The notes under the pieces were generated by a model that saw nothing but the letters and a program-made list of their open reading frames with translations, was not told the origin of the DNA and ran no database searches. Of a stretch of DNA of 64,000 nt, positions 7,830-16,047 are shown piece by piece; position 1 is the stretch's first letter; each line of letters opens with the position of its first letter. A program made the position numbers and the translations under genes. Source of the stretch: Desulfobulbus propionicus (lineage in GTDB: Bacteria; Desulfobacterota; Desulfobulbia; Desulfobulbales; Desulfobulbaceae); the NCBI GenBank assembly GCA_002748735.1, contig PDTC01000011.1, positions 62,001 through 126,000 of the forward strand, given 5' to 3'.

Positions 7830-8835
7830 GTGCCGGCACAGCATCGGCATCCTGTTGCTCGCCCTGACGGCCTTGACGCTGGCAGCTGCCTCAACGCTCG
7901 AGGCGGCGCAGCTCCGGCTGGTCTACAGCAATGACCTGAGAGCCAAACTCAACCCTTGCGGCAGCTGAGGCAAATCCAAGCTGGGCGGTCTGCCCAGACG
8001 TGCCTTTCAGCTCAAGCAACTACGGGCAAGACATATACCGCTGCTGGTTGTCGACAGCGGCAATCTACTCTTTTCCACATCAAATTTTCCCGATCATCAT
8101 CAAGAGAGCCAACGAGTTCAAGCAGACGCCATCCTCCAGGCGTTCACGCAGATGGGGCTCATCGCTGCCGGTATAGGCCCTCTGGATATTGGTGGTGACC
8201 CCTCCTATCTGCTGGCACAGGCCCCCAGAAAACATCACCAGCCAGCCTGGCTGGCCATGAACCTCGTGGACACCAAGGGGGATCCCATATTCAACACGCA
8301 TCACCTCGTGCATGCAGGAAAAACACGGGTGGCGCTCCTTGGCCTCAGTGGAGCCGGTGATCCTCACCCAGGGGCGGCAATACAACGTATCGCCTGGAAA
8401 CCCATTCTCGCCAGACAGATGGAAGAACTTGCAGGATCAGCCGATCTGATCGTCCTGCTCTCTTCACTGCCACAGTCAACAAACCGTAAAATAGCGGAGC
8501 TGTATGCCAAAATCCACATCCTTATTCAAGCAGGACAACCCACCGGCAATCACCCACCAGAGTTGATCAACAACACGCTGCTTTGTCAGGGAGGTGCCCG
8601 GGGCAAGTATCTCGCCCTTCTTGACATTAACTGGCAAACAGCTGCCCGATGGCAGCCTGGAAGGAACCGCCAGGCTACTCAACTTCAGCAGCAGAGACGA
8701 CAAGATAAAAACGGCAAGGAGTGGTGTACCTACACCAATACCTTTATTCCCCTTGACCAATCGATTAAAGAGGACCCGCAGGTACGGGCCATTGTTCAGG
8801 AGGCGCAAAGACGCCTCAGGCGGGTGACAAACTAA
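7792..8835 (+). CDS. UshA-like metallophosphatase-family selenoprotein (in-frame TGA = Sec59)
   Basis: Read from the ATG at 7792 the frame gives a signal peptide (basic KIKHKTNK, hydrophobic core, cleavage near LEAAQ), then LRLVYSNDLRAKLNPCGS, a TGA at 7966-7968, then GKSKLGGLPRRAFQLKQLRA and VVDSGNLLF, open to 8835 (347 residues). The motif around the TGA, PCG..-LGGLPRR, matches the secreted UshA/5'-nucleotidase-like family in which Cys or Sec follows PCG; databases call it UshA-like (seleno)protein. A SECIS hairpin starts immediately after the TGA. Without readthrough the product would be a useless 58-residue stub, while the downstream half keeps clear family sequence. Predicted to be exported; substrate unknown. 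Overlaps rarA; no ribosome site seen at the ATG. Confidence 0.85.
7966..8005 (+). promoter_or_regulatory. Bacterial SECIS element after the Sec codon
   Basis: The TGA at 7966-7968 is followed by a perfect 6-bp stem CTGGGC (7981-7986) / GCCCAG (7992-7997) with apical loop GGTCT (7987-7991). A lower helix AGGCA (7968-7972) / TGCCT (8001-8005) closes the element. The loop GGUCU is the SelB-binding loop of the E. coli fdhF SECIS, and the 18-base distance from TGA to the loop is the same as I recall for fdhF. Loop, spacing and position all fit, so a chance hairpin is unlikely. Confidence 0.85.
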
Positions 8836-8924
8836 CCAAGAGGGAAACCCACTCACAAACAGAAAGAGTCGTTGCGACCCTCCCGGCTGTGACCAACAAT
8901 ATCTCAGCAGCCAACAGTCTCCCC

Positions 8925-9051
8925 AAAAAAAAGAGGCGCTTTAAGGTCGGCGTCAACGTTTCGCGTCAACAAGGGCAAAAAAAGCTCCTGAGTTTCAGGA
9001 ACAACCCTTCCGGCCTGGCTGCCCGCCAAGAGGGCAGTACCTCAAAGCGCC
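8925..9051 (-). terminator. Stacked terminator hairpins downstream of ppa
   Basis: Read on the minus strand after the ppa stop there are three nested structures. CTGCCC/GGGCAG (9019-9037) comes first. TCCTGA/TCAGGA (8986-9000) follows, with a GCTTTTTTT tail. A 13-bp outer pairing (9039-9051 with 8935-8947, one mismatch) encloses both and is followed by TCTTTTTTTT. The second hairpin is a conventional intrinsic terminator for ppa; the outer arms could form a second one. The selenoprotein gene converges from the other side. Confidence 0.6.
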
Positions 9052-9066
9052 CCGAACTATCGGTTG

Positions 9067-9594
9067 TTACTTCTCTTTTTCCCAGCGCTCAATGCACTCC
9101 TTGATGACCTCATGGGCCTTGGCAACATCTCCAAATCCCAGCACTTTGGTGGTTCCTGGCTTCTTGAGATCTTTATAGTGAGAAAAATGATGAGCAATCT
9201 TATTTTTCCACTGTTCACCCAGGTCAGCCAGCGAAGCTATGCGGTTGCCGGTATTTCGATCGTCTGACGGTACACAAATAACCTTATGGTCCATTTCATT
9301 ATCATCCTCGAATTCAAGAACTCCGAGAACGGTAGCTTCAGCGACGACACCGGTGGGCATCGGTTCATCCGTGATAAAGAGGACGTCAAGTTCATCACCG
9401 TCATCATCGAGTGTTGCTGGAATAAATCCATAGTTCACGGGCTTGGCAAATATTGCCGGCTCAACCCTGTCGAGAACCATTATTTTTCGTTTACGGTCAA
9501 ATTCAACCTTGTGGGAAGACCCCATGGGGATCTCGATGACAACATTAATCGTTTGCCCTTCTGAGTAAGGTGTTAGAATCGCATTGTAGTCCAT
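9067..9594 (-). CDS. ppa: Soluble inorganic pyrophosphatase (family I)
   Basis: 175 residues, the normal family I length. The metal-binding signature appears as DGDELDVL, with IPMGSSHKVEFD and PVNYGFIPAT upstream and the KDLKKPGTTKVLGFG segment near the C-terminus. The enzyme hydrolyses PPi in the cytoplasm. In a sulfate reducer this pulls the Sat reaction (ATP + sulfate to APS + PPi) forward; sat is also in this window at 55.3-56.6 kb. AAGGAG lies seven bases before the ATG. It diverges from the gene at 10016 across a 421-bp region. Confidence 0.95.
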   Translation of the reverse strand: MDYNAILTPYSEGQTINVVIEIPMGSSHKVEFDRKRKIMVLDRVEPAIFAKPVNYGFIPATLDDDGDELDVLFITDEPMPTGVVAEATVLGVLEFEDDNEMDHKVICVPSDDRNTGNRIASLADLGEQWKNKIAHHFSHYKDLKKPGTTKVLGFGDVAKAHEVIKECIERWEKEK

Positions 9595-10015
9595 TTTATC
9601 ACTCCTTGTTAAAAAATTAACGCCGATGCTCTATACAGCTCTTGGGCTCAAGAGGAGAAGCAGAACCATCAGCAAAAAAAATAGCGGTAACAAAATGTTA
9701 CCACGCCACTACAGTACTCATCTGTCGTGAGTAGACGAAGCTTTCGCAACATTCCCGTCTCCCAAAGAAAACGACACCAACAGTAAAATTGAAGGATATT
9801 ATAACGTCAACTTATAAGCGTCAAGAGGAAAAATCATTAGCAGCAAAAAGAGACCCAGCCGCAAGGAAAATGTAGGCTCACAGTGATTTTTCTTCCATTT
9901 CCGAGCCGTTCTGATAGAGTGACGAAAATAGAGGAAACGAAACACCGATGACAGCGAGCAAAAACGGCACCTCCCCCTGTAGGTCAGTTGACGCCATTCT
10001 CGGATCCGAAAACTG
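9595..10015. other. Divergent intergenic region with a palindrome
   Basis: 421 bp between ppa (minus) and the gene at 10016 (plus). It must hold both promoters. I see no gene in it. The one clear element is a perfect dyad GGTAACA-AAA-TGTTACC at 9686-9702, about 90 bp upstream of ppa, which looks like an operator for a small dimeric regulator. Confidence 0.4.
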
Positions 10016-10990
10016 ATGAGCGAAGAAAAAAAGACCGCAAAAAAGCCCCGAAGCTCAGGTGGCCAGAATCTGGCCATTGTATGTATCAGCCTTTTTCTGC
10101 TGAGCGGCATCGGCCTTGGTTGGTACCTGTTCACCACCCACCATTCTCCGGCTACTGCAGCCGACCAGGAAATTTCCAGGAAATCCGACCAAAAGTCAGT
10201 GGTGCCTCCCCAGACGCGCGCCCCAAAACTTGATACATCATCCGCAGAGGGTAGTTCCTTACCGCCGCCTGAGGCGCTTACAGAATCCATCAGTCCAGCT
10301 CCTGGACCACCAGCTCTCGAATCTCAAGGACCCTGGAGCCCAGGGACTACACCTGCTCTTGAACAGTGCCAAAGAATTACCAGTCACCTGGCCGACTTTC
10401 TCGCTCTTCTAGAACAACGTGACTATATTGCCTCATTTGAACTTGATGGAGCCCCACGGCAACATTTTCTTAGCCTCGCTCAACATCTCCTCACCAATCC
10501 TCCTGTTGTTTCCCGAGAAGTCGATGACCTCTACACCATCCTCAGGAATACGGCGCACTTTTTTCACATCATCGGCAAGGACAATATCCTTCTGTTCAAG
10601 ACTATCCTTGATCGAGAACGGGAAAAAATTGAAGACATAGCTGCGGACCTATACCAGTGGACAATTTTAACGGATTGCACTAACGAGCACTTTGAATTTC
10701 GCCCCAGCCTTGAGCAGGTCTATGAATATGCAGGCTTTTTCCTTAATACTCTGGGCGGCCGCTCGTACCTGTTCCGTAGGGATTCACGCTCCCGACTCCT
10801 GGTAAACTTCTACTCGGTACTTCTGGTTGAACAGGCAAACCGCGAGGGGTTGAACCGACACGGCATTGATCTCCGTGAAACTATCCCCCTGCTCATCAAC
10901 GAAATTGAAGGGTCTAACCAGTTGATCTACAAAGAACATTACCTCGAACGCTTAAACGCCATCATGGACGGCTTTCCCCAGGCCGGATAA
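10016..10990 (+). CDS. Unrecognised single-span membrane protein
   Basis: 324 residues; I do not recognise the family. Visible parts are a Lys-rich cytoplasmic N-terminus (MSEEKKTAKKPRSSGG), one transmembrane segment at about 18-40 (LAIVCISLFLLSGIGLGWYL), a Pro/Ser-rich linker at about 45-115, and a C-terminal mainly helical domain at about 120-324 with alternating charged and hydrophobic residues and no enzyme motif. The topology suggests a periplasmic C-terminal domain on a flexible stalk. It has its own promoter region and is followed by a strong terminator, so it is probably monocistronic. The ribosome site before the ATG is weak. Confidence 0.7.
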   Translation: MSEEKKTAKKPRSSGGQNLAIVCISLFLLSGIGLGWYLFTTHHSPATAADQEISRKSDQKSVVPPQTRAPKLDTSSAEGSSLPPPEALTESISPAPGPPALESQGPWSPGTTPALEQCQRITSHLADFLALLEQRDYIASFELDGAPRQHFLSLAQHLLTNPPVVSREVDDLYTILRNTAHFFHIIGKDNILLFKTILDREREKIEDIAADLYQWTILTDCTNEHFEFRPSLEQVYEYAGFFLNTLGGRSYLFRRDSRSRLLVNFYSVLLVEQANREGLNRHGIDLRETIPLLINEIEGSNQLIYKEHYLERLNAIMDGFPQAG

Positions 10991-11022
10991 AAAAGGGGGC
11001 TGCCGAAACAGCCCCCTTTTTT
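10991..11022 (+). terminator. Bidirectional intrinsic terminator
   Basis: GGGGGCTG (10995-11002), loop CCGAAA, CAGCCCCC (11009-11016), flanked by A-run and T-run. It ends the plus-strand membrane protein gene and serves the converging Bax-inhibitor-1 gene as well. Confidence 0.92.
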
Positions 11023-11040
11023 ATCTTCTGTACTCTTTTT

Positions 11041-11766
11041 TTAGTCGCGGCTACCGCCAAAAAATCTCAGCAGCATCAAAAAGAGATTGATAAAGTCAAG
11101 GTACAGGGCCAGGGCGCCAATGATAGCCCCCTTCTGAATGGCAGCCTCACCCTGCTGCATGATCCCCTGCTCTCCCATATTCTTTATTTTTTGAACATCA
11201 TAGGCGGTCAAGCCGACAAAGACCACAACACCGATTCCTGATATTGCCCAGTCGAGGCTGGAGCTGCGCAGAAAGATATTGACCACCGAGGCGATAATGA
11301 TCCCCACCAGCCCCATGAACATGAAGGATCCCAGGCCGGAAAGATCACGTTTGGTGACCATACCATAAAGGGCCATTGCGCCAAACATTCCTGCAGCGAT
11401 GGCAAAGGTACCGGCGATGGACCCACCTGTATAGGCCAGAAATATCATCGACAACACCAAACCGTTTAGAAAGGAGTACCCCATAAACAGTCCAGTGGCC
11501 GTTGTCGGCTGCATCTTGTCGACCCGTGCAGAGAGATAAAAGACCAGTCCCAGCTCAACCAGCATCAGGACGAAAAAAAGCGGGCTGCTCGCCAGCGCTA
11601 TTGCCAGACCACTCTGGGCGGTAGCAAAGGCGACTAGCCCGGTCACTCCAAGGCCAATGGCCATCCAGGTAAACACCTTGGCAAGAAAGACCGTGGAGGC
11701 CTCCTGTCTTGCCTGGTCAACGCTCACTGCTCGGGATGTATACTGCTCTGTTTCGATGCGATTCAT
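11041..11766 (-). CDS. Bax inhibitor-1 / YccA family membrane protein
   Basis: 241 residues with seven predicted transmembrane helices, beginning after a short cytoplasmic N-terminus (YTSRAVSVDQARQEASTVFLAKVFTWMAIGLGVTGLVAFA). The C-terminal GLTAYDVQKIKNM and the LYLDFINLFLMLLRFFGG ending are characteristic of the BI-1/YccA (TMBIM) family. E. coli YccA interacts with the FtsH protease; other members act as pH-sensitive calcium leaks. GAGGAA precedes the ATG. Monocistronic on this strand. Confidence 0.92.
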   Translation of the reverse strand: MNRIETEQYTSRAVSVDQARQEASTVFLAKVFTWMAIGLGVTGLVAFATAQSGLAIALASSPLFFVLMLVELGLVFYLSARVDKMQPTTATGLFMGYSFLNGLVLSMIFLAYTGGSIAGTFAIAAGMFGAMALYGMVTKRDLSGLGSFMFMGLVGIIIASVVNIFLRSSSLDWAISGIGVVVFVGLTAYDVQKIKNMGEQGIMQQGEAAIQKGAIIGALALYLDFINLFLMLLRFFGGSRD

Positions 11767-11872
11767 ACGTTCCTCTTTATTGTACGGGTAAAAAAATGGT
11801 CAAGTTTTTGCCGAATCGTTCCCTTTTCAGCAAAAAAATAACCACTCTCCAGACAAACACAAGGATGCCTGG

Positions 11873-13303
11873 TCAATAAGCCCCCTTGCCGTTCAACACC
11901 GACATAATGGTCTTGCCGATGATCACCAGATCCTGACGAAGGCTGTGGTTGAGCACATAGTAGTCGTCCAGTTCCACCCGTTCATCATAGTTATCGATAT
12001 CACTGCGGCGAAGCATCTGCCAAAGGCCGGTGATACCTGGTTTCATTGAACAGTAAAGACCGGCGCTATTCTTGCTGCCGGATTTATAATACTCCTCGAG
12101 CTCCGGTCCGATAATGGGCCGGGCACCCACCACACTCATGTCCCCTTTGAGGACGTTAATAAACTGCGGCAACTCATCCAGGCTCCTTTTTCGCAAAAAC
12201 CTGCCGATGCGCGTTACCCGAGGGTCGTCTTTCAGCTTGTAATAGCGTTCCCACTCTTCCCTGCGCTCAGGGTTTTCCTGCAAAAGCGGCTCCAGCATCT
12301 CCTCGGCACCATTGATCATCGATCTGAATTTGAGGCAGTCAAACTCCCTGCCAGCAGTGGTAAGGCGACGGTGACGGTATAACACCGGTCCGGGGCTATC
12401 GAGCTTGATCAACAGACCGATCAGCAAAAACAGCGGCCAGATACAGGCCAGCACCACACTTGAGAATACCACGTCAAAGGTCCGTTTCCAGCTGGCATCC
12501 GGGTTGAAGTTGAGCACCAGCATCTCGCCCATGGACTGGATTTCGGCATGATGCACCCCGTAGACATAGAGATCCGGGACAAGAAAAATCTGTGCACCCA
12601 GGTCTCGGCAGTTCCTGAGCAAACGCAAAACCTTGTACTCAGCACGCATGGGCAGGGCAATGTAGACATAGTCAATGTCGTGGCAGCGAAGGTACTCCTC
12701 CACCTGGTCAATGCGACCGATAATCGGTTTACCCATAACACTGGCCGAGGCATTGAGCGCTGTCTTGTCATCAAAAAAACCCACGACCTCTATGCCAGCC
12801 CAGGGAATTTCCTCAAGCTGGCGCACCATACGTTCTCCCAGTTCACCAGCACCGCAGACGATCGCATGGCGGATATTCCTTCCCTGTGCACGAAGACGAC
12901 GCAGCAGATAACGCACCAACAGATGGGCGCAGAATATCAGTAACGGCGTGGTCAGCACCCAGATCATGAAAACAAAACGGGAGTAAGCCTCCTGGTTTTT
13001 GAAGATAAAAAAGTAAAACAACAGCAGGCCAACCACCGCACTCCATGCCTGGGTGATCACCAGAAACTCCCGGTAGAATTTCCACCCTCTCCAGGATCGG
13101 TACATCTGAAAAATATGGAAGCTGATGAAACAGGCCGTAAAGGTTATGATCTCCAAGCGTGTGTAATAAAAATTCCAGGGGACCTTGTACAGGTGGGTGT
13201 AGATCCAGAGAAACAGACAGGCAAGCCCGCAGTCGATGAAATGGAGAAGGCGATAGATAATCGAACTGCGTTCACGCAGGTTCCAGTTGATAAGAGGCGA
13301 CAT
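11873..13303 (-). CDS. Polyprenyl-phosphate sugar-1-P transferase (WbaP/WcaJ type)
   Basis: 476 residues. Four N-terminal membrane helices (about 15-130), a CoA-binding-like cytoplasmic domain (IVCGAGELGERMVRQLEEI, about 145-250), a fifth membrane segment near 280, then the bacterial sugar transferase domain: KFRSMINGAEE, TRIGRFLRKRSLDELPQFIN, KGDMSVVGARP and KPGITGLWQ. The C-terminal LNGKGAY end is typical of WbaP. It moves a hexose-1-phosphate from a nucleotide sugar to undecaprenyl phosphate and starts repeat-unit assembly. It is the last gene of the minus-strand glycosyltransferase run. The sugar (Glc or Gal) cannot be decided. Confidence 0.9.
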   Translation of the reverse strand: MSPLINWNLRERSSIIYRLLHFIDCGLACLFLWIYTHLYKVPWNFYYTRLEIITFTACFISFHIFQMYRSWRGWKFYREFLVITQAWSAVVGLLLFYFFIFKNQEAYSRFVFMIWVLTTPLLIFCAHLLVRYLLRRLRAQGRNIRHAIVCGAGELGERMVRQLEEIPWAGIEVVGFFDDKTALNASASVMGKPIIGRIDQVEEYLRCHDIDYVYIALPMRAEYKVLRLLRNCRDLGAQIFLVPDLYVYGVHHAEIQSMGEMLVLNFNPDASWKRTFDVVFSSVVLACIWPLFLLIGLLIKLDSPGPVLYRHRRLTTAGREFDCLKFRSMINGAEEMLEPLLQENPERREEWERYYKLKDDPRVTRIGRFLRKRSLDELPQFINVLKGDMSVVGARPIIGPELEEYYKSGSKNSAGLYCSMKPGITGLWQMLRRSDIDNYDERVELDDYYVLNHSLRQDLVIIGKTIMSVLNGKGAY

Positions 13304-13310
13304 GTGGTGA

Positions 13311-14234
13311 TTAATCCGGCTTCATCCACCAGTGACGGTGCATACTTAACAGTTGCGCCATATTCTGCGGCAACAAACGGTATCTTTTGCCGAGGGCATA
13401 GGCGATAAACTTGGCCGAGCTACGAATCAGACTCAGCGGCACCAACATATACTGTTTGCGATGGAAAAGAAAGGAGATCTCCGAACGGACAAATCTCTTG
13501 CCGGTACCAGTGGGTGTGCCAAACTTGTCGAGCAGATCCTTCTCGAGCACATGAAAGGCTCCAATATCGAAATAACGTCTGAACTCCTCTGCAATCGTGT
13601 AATTATGGGAATGATACACCCGGGCCTCCGGAACATAACAGACCGACCATCCCGCCTCCAGGATGTTAGCCACCGTACGGGTATCCTCCCCAAACAGCAG
13701 GTGCTCAGGGAAATAATTTACCGCAGCCAGTGCCTCCCGACGATAGGCTGCAAACGAATTGGAGATGAAGATAGTCTTGAAGCCATGGGTGAAGCGATCT
13801 TCCCAGCGGCGGACATACCCGGTTTCCGGATAGTTGAACTGGCGTAAATGCTCGCTGAACGGTGTGGCGTCCACTCTGGCCAGCTGCCGGCCGTACGCCA
13901 CACCAATACGCTCATCTTCGCGAAAAACAGCGAGCAGACGTTGCAGATCTCCGGTCCCGACAGGCAGGGCGTCCTGGGTGAAAAAGACCAGCAGGTCACC
14001 CTGGGCCAGCCGGGCAGCCATGGTGCGGGTACCGCCATGGTCAAACTGTTCCCGGGCGATGCTTTTCAGGTGCGCTCCGTAGGTACGGGCAATCTCACAG
14101 GAACGATCAGTTGACGAGGAGTCCACGACAAGCAGCTCATACGCACCGATCCCTCGCTGGGCCTGGAGACTGTTCAAGAGTTTCGCCAGAAACTTCTCGG
14201 CGTTGAGGGTGGGAATAATGATAGAGATCTTCAT
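13311..14234 (-). CDS. Family 2 glycosyltransferase, rhamnosyltransferase-like
   Basis: 307 residues. GT-A fold start MKISIIIPTLNAEKFLAKLL, acidic DSSSTDRS, and the REQFDHGGTRTMAA segment common in rhamnosyltransferases of the RfbF/RfbN group, where it is usually F(N/D)HGGTR. FFTQDALP takes the place of the DxD loop. GEDTRTVANILEAGWSVCYVPEARVYHSH is also typical. Its start overlaps the stop of the preceding glycosyltransferase by 4 bp, so the genes are translationally coupled. dTDP-rhamnose as donor is a guess from similarity. Confidence 0.85.
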   Translation of the reverse strand: MKISIIIPTLNAEKFLAKLLNSLQAQRGIGAYELLVVDSSSTDRSCEIARTYGAHLKSIAREQFDHGGTRTMAARLAQGDLLVFFTQDALPVGTGDLQRLLAVFREDERIGVAYGRQLARVDATPFSEHLRQFNYPETGYVRRWEDRFTHGFKTIFISNSFAAYRREALAAVNYFPEHLLFGEDTRTVANILEAGWSVCYVPEARVYHSHNYTIAEEFRRYFDIGAFHVLEKDLLDKFGTPTGTGKRFVRSEISFLFHRKQYMLVPLSLIRSSAKFIAYALGKRYRLLPQNMAQLLSMHRHWWMKPD

Positions 14235-15145
14235 TGCTGCTTTTTCCGGGCGGCCAGAACAAGCAGCACAGCCTTATCCAGCTGGAAAAACAGCAGACTC
14301 AAAGACCTGCCGGGATTCATGCGAAAAAGGGCACAGAGCACCCTGTCTGCCAGGCGCAGGACCGGTGCAGGCAGGACACTGAGGACACCTGTGACCATCC
14401 CGATGCGGGCGGTCTGGAAATACTCGGGATGCAGGGTTTGCAACAGGTGAAAATTATCCACGGAAGCGCGCATTCGCAGAAACGCTCTCTCCCTGTTTAT
14501 CAACCCCAGGTGGGAGCAGGTGTTGTCAATGTGTATGATGCCGTAGCGTTGCTGTAGCCGAATCCCCCATTCCACGTCTTCGTACCCATACCCTTGAAAC
14601 TGCTCATCTATACCCTGCGTGGTAAATATCTCCCGCTTCACCATGACATTACCGGTAAAAAAATACCGCCAGGGCTGGCGGTTACGCAGGGCGGCAGGCA
14701 GAGCTTCGGTCTTGACACCTTTGTGGGTGTAAAAATCATACTGGCGACCGTGCAGACACCGCTGTCGATAACTGATTCCCCCACAGACCGGCCGCTGCAC
14801 TGAGGCGTCTATCCACTCCAGATACTGTGAGAGAAAATCCTCTTCATCTGGAAGCATATCAGCGTCCAGCAGCAACAGATACTCCCCTTTTGCACGGCTG
14901 GCAAGCAGGTTACGCATGGGGCCCCGACCAATATTCTTCCCACCGGCGTGATACTCTACCCAAGCACGTTCTCCAGCAAGCCTGCGATTACCCTCCAGAT
15001 AGCCACTCTCTGAGCCGTCATCACCGATGATCACCTCGACCTGATCAGCAAGCCCTCTTGATTCGATCTCAGCTTCAAGACAGCTGAGCAACGCTTCGAG
15101 ATCCCAGTTTACTACAGGGATAAGCACAGAAAGTACACCGTTCAT
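14231..15145 (-). CDS. Family 2 glycosyltransferase with galactosyltransferase-type C-terminus
   Basis: 304 residues. N-terminal GT2 core (LSVLIPVVNWDLEALLSCLE, IIGDDGSESGYLEGN, LLLLDADMLP as the DxD region) followed by GNVMVKREIF and FQGYGYEDVEWGIRLQQRYG, the acceptor-side pattern of the Glyco_transf_7C domain. No membrane segment is evident, so it probably acts at the inner face of the cytoplasmic membrane on lipid-linked sugar. It overlaps both neighbours by 4 bp in the polysaccharide operon. Donor and acceptor unknown. Confidence 0.85.
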   Translation of the reverse strand: MNGVLSVLIPVVNWDLEALLSCLEAEIESRGLADQVEVIIGDDGSESGYLEGNRRLAGERAWVEYHAGGKNIGRGPMRNLLASRAKGEYLLLLDADMLPDEEDFLSQYLEWIDASVQRPVCGGISYRQRCLHGRQYDFYTHKGVKTEALPAALRNRQPWRYFFTGNVMVKREIFTTQGIDEQFQGYGYEDVEWGIRLQQRYGIIHIDNTCSHLGLINRERAFLRMRASVDNFHLLQTLHPEYFQTARIGMVTGVLSVLPAPVLRLADRVLCALFRMNPGRSLSLLFFQLDKAVLLVLAARKKQQ

Positions 15146-16047
15146 TCTTCTGCCCTGACCTTCTGGACAGCGGCGAAACGCTCCCTGTACAGCCGCACCA
15201 CCGCCTCAAGCCCGAGGGATTCCAGGATGAATCGGATACGCTTGCGGCCAATCAGCCAGGCAAGATACACGGGGCTGGCATAAACAGAGCCTGGCAGATA
15301 TTGCTGCCGGGCCTGATGCGTTTCTTTAAGCGCTGCCTGCCAGTTCTGTTCGGCGAGGCCGTCATGTATCATGTTGGCGAGCACTGCACGGGTGGAGACA
15401 AAGGTGACCCCCTCTTTTCGCAACCTCAACAATAGTTCATAATCCATGGCCAGCCGGTACTCCCGAGAAAAACCTCCATACTCAAGGTACAGCTGACGAC
15501 GGACAAAGCAGGTTGGGTGGGTGACACTCATTTCCCGATGCAACAGGGCTGGTTCTGAGTCACAGCGATAGGCCGGTGTGTTGCCATCCCAGAACTGCAG
15601 GCCTCCACAGACGATCCCTGTATCCGGGTGTTCTTGAAACAGCCCGCGGATACGCTCGAGGGCGTCCGCTTCGTACCAGTCACCGGCATTGATCAGGCCA
15701 ATCACCTCTCCACGACAAAGTGATACTCCCTTGTTAAAGGCATCACTGATCCCATGATCCGGCTCGGAAACCCAGTATTCAAGGCGTTGGGCATTCTCCC
15801 GCAGGATCTCGCGGGTTGCATCAGTAGAACCGCCGTCCACCACAATATACTCGACCTCTGTAGCAGGCCAGCGAAATACCGATTTCATGGTGGGCAAAAG
15901 GAGATCACCCGGATTCAGGGCAATGGTGACCACGCTCAGCCAGGGTTTCCCCGTATCTGCAGTGTTGAGGCGCAGACCTCCCTCACCCAGCCGCCCTGGA
16001 TGAGGAGGTAATCGCTGCACAGGGTGAATCTCTGTCAGTGGAGACAT
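15142..16047 (-). CDS. Family 2 glycosyltransferase (WcaA-like)
   Basis: 301 residues. Core motifs are PWLSVVTIALNPGDLLLPTM, EYIVVDGGSTDATREI, SEPDHGISDAFNKGVSLCRG and IGLINAGDWYEADAL. This set is common in GT2 enzymes of colanic-acid and O-antigen clusters. About 33 residues precede the GT2 core; the annotated ATG overlaps the upstream GT4 gene by 13 bp, and a shorter start cannot be excluded. Part of the overlapping minus-strand array. Sugar specificity unknown. Confidence 0.85.
   Translation of the reverse strand: MSPLTEIHPVQRLPPHPGRLGEGGLRLNTADTGKPWLSVVTIALNPGDLLLPTMKSVFRWPATEVEYIVVDGGSTDATREILRENAQRLEYWVSEPDHGISDAFNKGVSLCRGEVIGLINAGDWYEADALERIRGLFQEHPDTGIVCGGLQFWDGNTPAYRCDSEPALLHREMSVTHPTCFVRRQLYLEYGGFSREYRLAMDYELLLRLRKEGVTFVSTRAVLANMIHDGLAEQNWQAALKETHQARQQYLPGSVYASPVYLAWLIGRKRIRFILESLGLEAVVRLYRERFAAVQKVRAEE

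Noticed and set aside
8152-8835. Gene starting at 8152 as a separate short protein
   Set aside because: The frame is continuous with 7792-7965 through the TGA, and the residues between 7969 and 8151 carry family motifs; the SECIS hairpin explains the TGA.
8889-9104. A 71-codon plus-strand frame after the selenoprotein gene
   Set aside because: It lies in the terminator structures of ppa, has no ribosome site, and its sequence is low in protein-like features.
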